This document shows positions 1-6,239 of a stretch of DNA of 32,661 bases, piece after piece. The stretch's first letter is position 1, and each line of letters begins with the position of its first letter. Origin of the DNA: Lachnospiraceae bacterium (GTDB taxonomy: Bacteria; Bacillota; Clostridia; Lachnospirales; Lachnospiraceae). The DNA lies in contig CAJTAL010000049.1 of the NCBI GenBank assembly GCA_910574285.1, forward strand, positions 1 through 32,661. The letters run 5' to 3'. The position numbers were made by a program, and so were the translations under genes. The notes under the pieces are model-generated. The model was not told the DNA's origin. It saw nothing but the letters and a program-made list of their open reading frames with translations, and ran no database searches.

Positions 1-100
1 ATCCAATAAAAGTGTAAAGAATTATGTTGAGTTTAGCGATGAATTTTTCAGCATATCTGGCATTTGAAGGAGGCGACTTTACATTATTTTTCGCTTTACA
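1..100. mobile_element. Putative insertion-sequence terminus (IS21-like?) inside the methyltransferase gene
   Basis: This AT-rich segment does not continue the methyltransferase reading frame: a stop lies at 65-67, while a perfect methyltransferase frame begins at about 101. CTTTACATTA occurs twice, at 77-86 and 94-103, 17 bp apart, and TGTAAAG at 13-19 is an inverted copy of its core. Read inward from the junction, the end begins TGTAAAG and repeats, which resembles IS21-family ends (5'-TG, several transposase-binding repeats). The family assignment is inference. The body of the element would lie left of the window. Confidence 0.5.
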
Positions 101-1549
101 TTAGCGCAGCTGTGGGGAGTCCCCCAGCGAAGGAAACGCATCTACCTTGTCGGGGATTTTGCAGGGTGGGGTGCCGGAAAAATATTATTTGAGTCCGAAG
201 GCGTGTCTGGGTATTCTGCGGAGGGCTTCCGCGCGTGGCAAGGAGCTGCCCGCCATACTGAGGAAAGCGCTGGAGCGGCAGGCGGCGTCCGGGGAGTAGT
301 GGCCTGCCTCTGCGACCAGGGCGGGCAGAGGATGGATGTGACGGATGATGTGGCCTGCACCCTGCGGGCGGAGGCGCACCACCCGCCGTGTGTTTTGGAT
401 GCGGCGGGGTTCTGCACGGAACATTCCGCGCAGGCGCGGGGCATCGGCTATGAAGAGGAAACTTCGCCTACGCTCCGCGCCGGGACGGTGCCTGCGGCGG
501 TAATGTTTGAGAACCATTCGCAGGCGACGCGCTACACGGGGCCGCTGGAGACCGCGCCCACGGTCAGCGCCACCTACGGGATGGGCGGGAACAACCAGCC
601 GTTCGTGGCGGAGCCGGACACACCCAAGACGCTGAAAATCCGTTCTGGCTGTGAAGGGGGCGGAAAAGGCCCGATCATACAGGATGACAGATCGGCGACG
701 CTCTCCTGCAATAACGACCAGACGGTGTTCGTGCCGGTGCAGGCATACGGCATCTGCTCCAAAGACAGCAACGCCATGAAGTCGGATAATCCCCACAGCG
801 GATTTTATGAGACGGAAACCTCCCGGACGCTGGATGGGAACGGAGGAAATCCATCCTGCAACCAGGGTGGGATTGCCATTGTGGAGCCGGAGGGGATGTC
901 GGCGTTCCACATCGACCAGAGGGATGAGGCCATCGGCCTGCGCGGGAAGTCCGGGGCGCTGATGGCGACCCGGAATATGCAGATGCAGACTTTCGTCCTC
1001 CAGGGCTCCATGATCGGGCGGGACGACAAAAATGGGCCGCAGGGCAGCGGCATCAATGAGGATGTTTCTTTCACGCTGGATGCAACGAACCGCCACGCCG
1101 TGGCGCAGCCGACCTACTGTACGAGCAAGAATTCCCATTTCACGCGGGCAGAGAAGGAACTGGCGAACACGCTGGTGGCTACTGATTATAAGGACCCGCC
1201 CGTCATCAACGATGTGAAGGAGGAGCCGGACTATATCGTGAGGAGGCTGACGCCCACGGAATGCGCGAGGCTGCAGGGCTTTCCGGACTGGTGGTGTGAC
1301 GGCCTTGGCACGGAGAACCCCACAGAGGATGAACTTGCGTTCTGGCGGGAGGTCTTTGAGACCCACCGGAAGGTCATGGGGACTTCCAAAAAGCCGAAGA
1401 CCGACAGGCAGATAGTGAAATGGCTGAAAGACCCCCACTCGGATAGTGCCGAATACAAAATGTGGGGGAACGGCATCGCGCTGCCGAACGCATATTTCGT
1501 GCTTGCGGGCATTGTGTACTACGCCCAGTTCCCGGACTTTTTATTGTGA
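101..1549 (+). pseudogene. Phage DNA (cytosine-5-)-methyltransferase, 3' part, interrupted by an insertion
   Basis: C5 cytosine methyltransferases transfer a methyl group from S-adenosylmethionine to cytosine; phage versions usually protect the genome from host restriction. The frame from 101 begins LAQLWGVPQRRKRIYLVGDF, the family's motif VIII (QRRxR). After a long target-recognition region it ends with motifs IX/X: RRLTPTECARLQGFPDWW near 1240-1293 and GNGIALPN near 1465-1488. Motifs I to VI, including the SAM-binding FxG and the catalytic Pro-Cys, are absent because AT-rich foreign sequence starts at about 100. A GTG at 203 could be called as a start but would give a protein without active site. 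The gene is therefore a fragment here. The target-recognition region contains several degenerate repeats of a 'TL.A...P.V' pattern. Confidence 0.85.
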
Positions 1550-1569
1550 CATTTTTCCTGCGGTTTCCC

Positions 1570-1598
1570 TTGCTATTTTTACCACTTTGAGTGATTAA
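1570..1598 (+). promoter_or_regulatory. Copy 1 of a dispersed promoter-like module
   Basis: TTGCTA at 1570-1575, a 17-bp spacer ending in GAGT, and GATTAA at 1593-1598, followed by a GTAGTACC match. The same core recurs before other accessory genes in this window. It lies 32 bp before the start at 1631 and just after the methyltransferase stop. Reading it as -35 and -10 elements is inference from the 17-bp spacing. No clear upstream inverted repeat is seen in this copy. Confidence 0.55.
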
Positions 1599-1630
1599 TG
1601 TAGTACCACAAAAAAAGGAGGGCAAACAGC

Positions 1631-2443
1631 ATGGAAAGAAGATTCAACGCAACAGGGGAACGCAGGAAAGAGATGGTAAAGGTCATTTCCGGGATCGTCG
1701 GGATGAAGGCGGTCTACATGAGGATGCCGACCTGCGCATACGCCATCAGCAACTTCATGGTCAGCAAAGAAGGGGCGCTGGCCTGGGATGAACGCAGCAG
1801 CGGGGAACTGGTGGAAAAAGTCCTGGCAGGGCTGGCGCAGGCAGGTTTCACGGCAGAGCCGGAAGAGGCCGCAGAGGTGCAGGTGGAGCCGGAGAATTCC
1901 ACAGAAGAAGCGGCGGAGCCGCAGGAAACCGCAGAAGCGGCCGCAGAGGAAACAGCCGCAGGCATACAGGAAACAGCGGCAGGGGAAGAAAGCGCAGAGC
2001 CGCAGAAGGGCATCGGGCTTACGGTGTCGCTGCCGAGGGAGTCCTTCACGGATGCCGCCCTGGAGAACCTGCACAAGCTGGTGGACGCCAAGGCCGCCCT
2101 GATAAAAAAAGCGCTGGCGGTGGAGAGCCTCCCGGTGGAGGCGGATGCGGAGAAGGTCTCCTTCTCCTGGTTTGCGGATGGGCAGGACGGGGATGCGGCG
2201 AAGGCATACACGCACTTCATCACCGCCCTCTGCGATATGGCCCGCAGGCAGAAGCGCGTCACGGCGAAGGAGCGGACGGCGGACAATGAGAAATACGCTT
2301 TCCGGTGCTTCCTGCTCCGGCTCGGCTTCATCGGGGAGGAATACAAAAACGAGCGGAAGGTCCTGCTGAAGAACCTTTCCGGCAACGGCAGCTTCAAGAG
2401 CGGGGCAAGGAAGGGGGCGGCAGACGATGGTGTTTCCGAGTAG
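1631..2443 (+). CDS. Phage accessory protein sharing a C-terminal module with the amidoligase ('virulence-related' type)
   Basis: A 270-residue soluble protein with no signal peptide. The N-terminal domain (about residues 1-72) is followed by a low-complexity Glu/Ala/Gln-rich linker (about 75-126), then a helical-looking part and a C-terminal module (about 217-262) with the core LLRLGFIG. The same module ends the amidoligase at 2786-3727, including a 20-base identical stretch (2315-2334 and 3632-3651). From memory, phage proteins of this layout are often annotated 'virulence-related protein' without known activity; I propose none. Start: ATG 1631 after an AAAGGAGG site. A promoter-like module lies just upstream, and the DUF4314 gene overlaps its 3' end by 17 bp, so the two are probably co-translated. 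Confidence 0.75.
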   Translation: MERRFNATGERRKEMVKVISGIVGMKAVYMRMPTCAYAISNFMVSKEGALAWDERSSGELVEKVLAGLAQAGFTAEPEEAAEVQVEPENSTEEAAEPQETAEAAAEETAAGIQETAAGEESAEPQKGIGLTVSLPRESFTDAALENLHKLVDAKAALIKKALAVESLPVEADAEKVSFSWFADGQDGDAAKAYTHFITALCDMARRQKRVTAKERTADNEKYAFRCFLLRLGFIGEEYKNERKVLLKNLSGNGSFKSGARKGAADDGVSE

Positions 2444-2645
2444 GGAGATCGTGGAGCGCGTCCGCAGGGAGTACCCTGCGGGGACGCGGGTGGCTCTGGT
2501 CAGGATGGAAGACTGCCAGGCCCCGCCAGCCGGGACGGAGGGCGTGGTGGAAGGGGTGGACGACACGGCTTCTTTGATGGTCCGCTGGAACAACGGTTCG
2601 CACCTCCATGTGATCTACGGCGAGGACGAAGTCCGCAAAATATAG
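2427..2645 (+). CDS. DUF4314 domain protein
   Basis: A 72-residue protein. The second half, with GVVEGVDDTASLMVRWNNGS and then YGEDEVRK, matches the DUF4314 family as I remember it: a small beta-barrel common in clostridial phages and conjugative elements, function unknown. ATG 2427 lies inside the end of the preceding gene and is preceded by an AAGGGGGCGG stretch, indicating translational coupling. The fold recalls SH3-like barrels that bind nucleic acid or proteins, but that is inference. Next comes a promoter-like module and the amidoligase. Confidence 0.8.
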   Translation: MVFPSREIVERVRREYPAGTRVALVRMEDCQAPPAGTEGVVEGVDDTASLMVRWNNGSHLHVIYGEDEVRKI

Positions 2646-2656
2646 CGGACGGGAGC

Positions 2657-2741
2657 CATAAACTACACAAAATACGGCATCAAACCTTGTGTACTTTATG
2701 CCCGTAATTGACTTGCTATTATCCCCTTTTAGAGCGAATAT
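2657..2741 (+). promoter_or_regulatory. Copy 2 of the promoter-like module, with upstream inverted repeat
   Basis: Inverted repeat arms at 2657-2670 and 2687-2700 pair over 13 of 14 positions with one C-C mismatch (CATAAA, then TACACAA, against TTGTGTA, then TTTATG). TTGCTA at 2713-2718, 17 bp, and GAATAT at 2736-2741 follow, then GTGTACTACCGAAAGGG. It directly precedes the amidoligase gene, whose ATG is at 2786. Confidence 0.65.
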
Positions 2742-2785
2742 GTGTACTACCGAAAGGGAAAACACACAAAACGGAGGTAAAAGGG

Positions 2786-3727
2786 ATGAACGAAAAAATG
2801 GCAGGGCAGATAGCGGAAGCAAAGAAACAGACCATCGGGGTGGAGATAGAGATAAACGGCATCACGAGGAGCAGGGCGGCAAAAGTAGCAGCGGAGTTTT
2901 TCGGGACCGGGCGGTACAAGGACACGGCGGCACGGAACGGCTACTGCACCTGGAGCGCCTGGGACACGGACGGCAGGGAATGGAAATTCCAGAGGGACGT
3001 CAGCATCGCGGGGCCGGACAGTGAAAAATGTGAGATGGTGACGCCGATCCTCACCTACGCGGACATGGAGCTTCTGCAGGAGCTTGTCCGGCAGCTCCGG
3101 CACGCCGGCGCGAAGAGCGACGCGGGGAGGGGCTGCGGGGTACACATCCACATCGGCGCGAAGGGCCACACGCCGCAGAGCCTGAGAAACCTCGCCAACA
3201 TCATGGCGGGCCACGAGGGCCTGATCGCGGAAGCCCTCGACCTTGACCGGGGCAGGATGAGCCGCTACTGCCGCACGGTGGACCCGCGTTTCCTGGAGCA
3301 GCTCAACAAAAAGAAGCCGCAGACCATGGCAGCCCTCGCGGACATCTGGTACGCAAGCCACGGCGCAGGGTACAACCGCAGCGCCCACTACAACGACAGC
3401 CGGTACCATATGCTCAACTACCACGCGACCTTCACGAAGGCCACGGTCGAGTTCCGGCTCTTCCAGTTCGACGCCCCGGCAGACGGGAAGCGGAACGGCC
3501 TCCACGCCGGGCAGCTCAAGGGGTACATCCAGTTCTGCCTCCTCCTCAGCCAGATGGCGAAGGAAGTCAAGAGCGCAAGCCCGAAGCCGCAGCAGCACGA
3601 GAACCCCAAATACGCCATGAGGACCTGGCTCCTCCGGCTCGGCTTCATCGGTGACGAATTCAAGACCGCGAGGGAGGTCCTCACCCGCCGCCTGAGCGGG
3701 GACGCATCCTTCCGCAACGGGAGATAA
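2786..3727 (+). CDS. Amidoligase family protein (Amidoligase_2 type)
   Basis: Amidoligases of the COOH-NH2 ligase superfamily use ATP to form amide or peptide bonds between carboxylates and amines; substrates of the phage members are unknown. This 313-residue protein shows the expected acidic strand GVEIEINGI (about residues 18-26), the metal/ATP-site segment CGVHIHIG (about 117-124) and a late VEFRLFQF strand (about 221-228). Residues from about 272 form the LLRLGFIG module shared with the gene at 1631. The start is ATG 2786, placed by the GGAGG at 2773-2777; an upstream in-frame extension would run through the promoter-like module. A gamma-glutamylcyclotransferase-like gene follows, a pairing reported for this superfamily and consistent with making and breaking glutamyl amides. 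Confidence 0.82.
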   Translation: MNEKMAGQIAEAKKQTIGVEIEINGITRSRAAKVAAEFFGTGRYKDTAARNGYCTWSAWDTDGREWKFQRDVSIAGPDSEKCEMVTPILTYADMELLQELVRQLRHAGAKSDAGRGCGVHIHIGAKGHTPQSLRNLANIMAGHEGLIAEALDLDRGRMSRYCRTVDPRFLEQLNKKKPQTMAALADIWYASHGAGYNRSAHYNDSRYHMLNYHATFTKATVEFRLFQFDAPADGKRNGLHAGQLKGYIQFCLLLSQMAKEVKSASPKPQQHENPKYAMRTWLLRLGFIGDEFKTAREVLTRRLSGDASFRNGR

Positions 3728-3745
3728 ACCGCAGGACCCAGCCTC

Positions 3746-3785
3746 CTGCCGCCTTACCCAAGCCGCAAAAGCGGCCTTAAGGCAG
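3746..3785 (+). other. Intergenic hairpin between amidoligase and cyclotransferase genes
   Basis: A nested hairpin: outer arms CTGCC...CCTTA against TTAAGGCAG, inner arms GCCGC and GCGGC around an AAAA loop. No uridine run follows, so it is more likely an RNA-stability or attenuation structure than a terminator. It lies in the 95-bp gap between the two genes. Confidence 0.45.
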
Positions 3786-3822
3786 TAGAAGGGTAGGCCC
3801 TTCGGAAAGGAAGGAAGACACA

Positions 3823-4494
3823 ATGGAAAAAAGATATTACATCGCATACGGCTCCAACTTAAACATCCCCCAGATGCGGATGCGCTGCCCTGGGGCGAGG
3901 ATCATCGGCACTTCGGTGATTGAGGGCTACCGGCTCCTGTTCAAAGGCAGTAAGACCGGCTCCTACCTCACCATCGAGCCGCAGGAGGGCGCGAGCGTCC
4001 CCGTGGCGGCCTGGGAGGTGAGCGCGGAGAACGAGGCGGCCCTGGACCGCTACGAGGGCTTCCCCGCCTTCTACTACAAAAAGGAGATGGAGCTGCCGCT
4101 TAAAGGCATCCGGACCGGGAAGGTGCGGCTGCGGAAGGTTTTCGTCTACATCATGCATGAGGACCGCCCGCTGGGGCTGCCGAGCCGATCCTACATGGAA
4201 ACCTGCAGGCAGGGCTACCGGAGCTTCGGTTTTGACGAGGCATTCCTGGAACAGGCGTATGCCGACAGCGCGGCGGGGGAGGCGCGGGAATTTCCGGACG
4301 GGTGGAAGGCGGGGGACGCCTGCTTCCTGGTGACGAACCGGAAGAACGGCTGCACCGGCGCATACACCGTGCGGGGGTTCGACGGGAGGTATTTCTGCCT
4401 GGAGAACAGGAATGGGAGCAGGTGCCGCGCGTCTGCGGGGCGGATGTTCCGCAGCAGGGAGGCGGCACTCGGAAAGGAGGCGGATGCGGAATGA
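3823..4494 (+). CDS. Gamma-glutamylcyclotransferase (AIG2/GGCT-fold) family protein
   Basis: GGCT-fold enzymes cleave gamma-glutamyl amides by cyclising the glutamyl group to 5-oxoproline. The protein (223 residues) begins with the family signature YGSN (residues 9-12), which forms the substrate cavity, and has LDRYEGFPAFYY with Glu at about residue 78 in the position expected for the catalytic acid. Usual family members are about 110-160 residues; here residues from about 155 form an extra C-terminal segment with a strand-rich DACFLVTNRKNG...GRYFCLENRNG region of unknown role. ATG 3823 has an AAGGAAGG site. Its stop overlaps the next start (ATGA), so it is coupled to the zinc-ribbon gene. 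With the upstream amidoligase it probably acts on a common glutamyl-type linkage; the substrate is unknown. Confidence 0.8.
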   Translation: MEKRYYIAYGSNLNIPQMRMRCPGARIIGTSVIEGYRLLFKGSKTGSYLTIEPQEGASVPVAAWEVSAENEAALDRYEGFPAFYYKKEMELPLKGIRTGKVRLRKVFVYIMHEDRPLGLPSRSYMETCRQGYRSFGFDEAFLEQAYADSAAGEAREFPDGWKAGDACFLVTNRKNGCTGAYTVRGFDGRYFCLENRNGSRCRASAGRMFRSREAALGKEADAE

Positions 4495-4703
4495 AACACA
4501 CGGACAGGAAAAAGAGGATATGCCCCAGGTGCGGGCAGGCTTACCGCGGGAGGCCGGCAGTCTCACGGGCGGATGGCAGGACGCAGCTCTGCCCGGACTG
4601 CGGCACCAGGGAGGCGCTGGAGAGCATCGGCGTGGACGGGAAGGAGCAGGAACAGATTCTTGAAGCCATCCACAGATGTTACGGAAGGGGGCAGGAAGGA
4701 TAA
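4491..4703 (+). CDS. Small zinc-ribbon protein
   Basis: A 70-residue protein with two CxxC knuckles, CPRC at about residues 12-15 and CPDC at about 36-39, so a single zinc ribbon, followed by a short helical tail (EALESIGVDGKEQEQILEAI). ATG 4491 overlaps the cyclotransferase stop (ATGA). An in-frame extension upstream would lie wholly inside the preceding gene and is rejected. Similar zinc-ribbon proteins accompany amidoligase genes in clostridial phages (from memory). The function is unknown; a nucleic-acid or protein adaptor role is possible. Confidence 0.7.
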   Translation: MKHTDRKKRICPRCGQAYRGRPAVSRADGRTQLCPDCGTREALESIGVDGKEQEQILEAIHRCYGRGQEG

Positions 4704-4900
4704 AGGCATACGGCAGGAACCTCCGGTGGATTGAGGACCACCAGTACGGGGATGAAATGCACATCGGGATCGCCATGCCCGCGTCCGGGAAAAGGCGCGG
4801 GCAGAGGCGGAGGCGCTACAAGCGGCCGTTCAAAAAGTCGGAGCGGCAGCACTCCAGACGCATGATCCGCAGGGAGCTTGGCGGGGATCAGGCGCCATAA
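4676..4900 (+). CDS. Small basic protein, paralogue of the gene at 7985
   Basis: A 74-residue, strongly Arg/Lys-rich protein whose C-terminal part reads RRRRYKRPFKKSERQHSRR. The 54-residue protein at 7985-8149 carries the same pattern (RRWKRPLKKRERQVCR), so they form a small family. ATG 4676 lies within the end of the zinc-ribbon gene (28-bp overlap). No known domain is recognised. The charge suggests nucleic-acid contact, which is inference. It ends right before copy 3 of the promoter-like module. Confidence 0.55.
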   Translation: MLRKGAGRIKAYGRNLRWIEDHQYGDEMHIGIAMPASGKRRGQRRRRYKRPFKKSERQHSRRMIRRELGGDQAP

Positions 4901-4980
4901 ACTACACAATTCCCGGCGCGGATATTTGTACAGTTTATGCCCGGAATTGACTTGATAATATGTGCTTTTAGAGCGAATAT
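4896..4980 (+). promoter_or_regulatory. Copy 3 of the promoter-like module, with inverted repeat
   Basis: Arms at 4896-4909 and 4926-4939: the outer seven pairs CATAAAC and GTTTATG are perfect (the C-C mismatch seen in copy 2 is a C-G pair here), and the inner part has two mismatches. TTGATA at 4952-4957, 17 bp ending in AGAGC, and GAATAT at 4975-4980 follow, then GTGTACTACCGAAAGGG. The left arm begins within the 3' end of the preceding gene. The driven gene starts at 5030. Confidence 0.65.
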
Positions 4981-5029
4981 GTGTACTACCGAAAGGGAAA
5001 ACAAAAAAAACAAAACGGAGGTACACACC

Positions 5030-5467
5030 ATGAAAAAGAACATTTTTGCAGAAACCTACGCACAGGTGCAGGAGCTTAAGAAAGCCTACGACGCAGCGGC
5101 GGACGAAGCGGGTAAGGAAAAGGCCAGAGCCGGATACCACGCCCTGATGGAAGGCATTGAGGGGCTTGGGGCGGCCGCCTGCCGCATCTGGAGGGAATAC
5201 GAGACCGCCATGGAGAACGGGAACGCCTGCCTCGACATCAGCGAAGTGGTCTGGGATAAAGATGTGGAAAGCCTCATCACCTGCATGAGGGAGAACGGGA
5301 TCAGCGAGTTCACCTTTTCCTCCGGATGGAGCAGCGCGGTGGAGACCGCATGGCTTTTCACACAGAACGGCTGCGAAGTGGCCGGGATGGCCGAGGTGAA
5401 CGGGAGCATGAACCATTTTGCGGGGGAACGCGAGAAAAAGCACGGATACCTTTTCAGGGTAAAATAA
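5030..5467 (+). CDS. Phage accessory protein of unknown function
   Basis: A 145-residue soluble protein: an N-terminal helical, Ala/Glu/Lys-rich segment (about 1-65), then a conserved-looking core with VVWDKDVESLITCMRENGI and SSGWSSAVETAWLF (about 75-115). From memory, proteins with this core are recurrent neighbours of amidoligase genes in clostridial phages, annotated hypothetical. ATG 5030 has a good CGGAGG site. The reading frame is open back through the promoter-like module, but that extension would begin at the proposed -10 and is unlikely to be used. A strong hairpin follows, so this is a single-gene cassette. Confidence 0.65.
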   Translation: MKKNIFAETYAQVQELKKAYDAAADEAGKEKARAGYHALMEGIEGLGAAACRIWREYETAMENGNACLDISEVVWDKDVESLITCMRENGISEFTFSSGWSSAVETAWLFTQNGCEVAGMAEVNGSMNHFAGEREKKHGYLFRVK

Positions 5468-5478
5468 TCACCCAGGAT

Positions 5479-5502
5479 CAGCGGGGCCGGAAGGCTCCGC
5501 TG
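5479..5502 (+). terminator. Hairpin after the 5030 gene
   Basis: A ten-base-pair stem (one G-U) around a GGAA tetraloop, arms CAGCGGGGCC and GGCTCCGCTG. There is no uridine tract, so termination is only likely. The same GCC-GGAA-GGC core recurs at 6149-6168. Confidence 0.5.
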
Positions 5503-5514
5503 GCCGCAGCAGAT

Positions 5515-5593
5515 GTACACAGTTCCTGCCGCAGATGTTTGTGTACTTTATGCCCGTTATTCACTTGCTATTACCGGCAGAAAGAGCGAATAT
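5515..5593 (+). promoter_or_regulatory. Copy 4 of the promoter-like module
   Basis: A short inverted repeat GTACACA (5515-5521) and TGTGTAC (5540-5546) is followed by the shared TTTATGCCCGT. TTGCTA at 5565-5570, 17 bp ending in AGAGC, and GAATAT at 5588-5593 come next, then GTGTACTACCGGAAGGG. It drives the gene at 5639. Confidence 0.62.
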
Positions 5594-5638
5594 GTGTACT
5601 ACCGGAAGGGAAAACAAAAAGAAACGGAGGACACAGGA

Positions 5639-5845
5639 ATGAAGAACATGAAGGAAGCAGTCAGGAGGTTACAGAAAGACGGGGAATACAGATTTGAAGG
5701 GCTCGGCAGGGAGGAAAGCCGCAGGGATGCCACGGAACTTGCAAAAGTAGCCATGAGGGAAGACCGGAAATACGGGATTGAAAGCAGCTTAGGCATTGCA
5801 AAGGACGCATTCGGATATTATTTTGCGGCACAGATTAACGGATAG
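5639..5845 (+). CDS. Small phage protein of unknown function
   Basis: A 68-residue, highly charged, probably helical protein (MKNMKEAVRRLQKDGEY at the N-terminus). No family is recognised. The start is ATG 5639 after an ACGGAGG site; the open frame further upstream runs through the promoter-like module. A run of G residues (5845-5853) separates it from the next gene, which probably shares its transcript. Confidence 0.6.
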   Translation: MKNMKEAVRRLQKDGEYRFEGLGREESRRDATELAKVAMREDRKYGIESSLGIAKDAFGYYFAAQING

Positions 5846-5860
5846 GGGGGGGGCACGGCA

Positions 5861-6127
5861 ATGAAAGATTTTACCACGATTGAAAAATTGCAGATGAAGG
5901 TCAGCGCCACCTACGGCAGCGTATTGAAATTTGGAAGCCATGTCCTGGTAACCGATGCCCATTATAGGGGCGGGTTCACAGCCGACATTTACGAGTTTGT
6001 GGAAACGCCGGAGGAAACGGGGCTTGGCGATATCGAATGCCGGCTGGACCACGTCAGCCATGCAAGGCAGACTTTCATTGACAACGGCCATGCCATTGCC
6101 TGGTGCATGGGGCAGGTCACGGAATAG
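5861..6127 (+). CDS. Small phage protein of unknown function
   Basis: An 88-residue soluble protein rich in beta-strand-type segments (FGSHVLVTDAHYRGGFTADI) with a helical end. No known domain is seen. ATG 5861 follows a nine-base G run rather than a clean AGGAGG, so initiation may depend on coupling to the gene 15 bp upstream. A hairpin follows 22 bp after the stop. It is the last accessory gene before the terminase. Confidence 0.6.
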   Translation: MKDFTTIEKLQMKVSATYGSVLKFGSHVLVTDAHYRGGFTADIYEFVETPEETGLGDIECRLDHVSHARQTFIDNGHAIAWCMGQVTE

Positions 6128-6148
6128 GAAAAACGGAACATCCCAAGA

Positions 6149-6168
6149 ACGGAGCCGGAAGGCTCCGT
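6149..6168 (+). terminator. Perfect hairpin before the terminase gene
   Basis: ACGGAGCC, a GGAA loop, and GGCTCCGT: an eight-base-pair perfect stem. The following ATCTTGTACC is not a clear uridine tract. It probably ends or attenuates the accessory transcript before the late operon. Confidence 0.5.
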
Positions 6169-6239
6169 ATCTTGTACCGATAGATTGGGGCTTGCCATAG
6201 GCAGGCCAATTTTTATGCCATCTTCTGGAGGTGATGCCG

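Noticed and set aside
185-1438. 417-residue open frame on the minus strand
   Set aside because: It is a shadow of the GC-rich methyltransferase frame, without ribosome site or plausible protein composition.
2742-2785. Conserved leader peptide MCTTEREN in the module copies
   Set aside because: The frame differs in length and ending between copies, has no ribosome site, and its ATG overlaps the proposed -10; conservation is better explained at the DNA or RNA level.
2655-2790. Known riboswitch class
   Set aside because: No recognisable metabolite-riboswitch core; downstream genes have no common metabolic role, and the 17-bp spaced hexamers fit a promoter better.
2747-3847. 366-residue minus-strand frame opposite the amidoligase
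   Set aside because: The plus strand carries clear amidoligase motifs; the opposite frame is a composition artefact rich in Arg/Pro/Ala.
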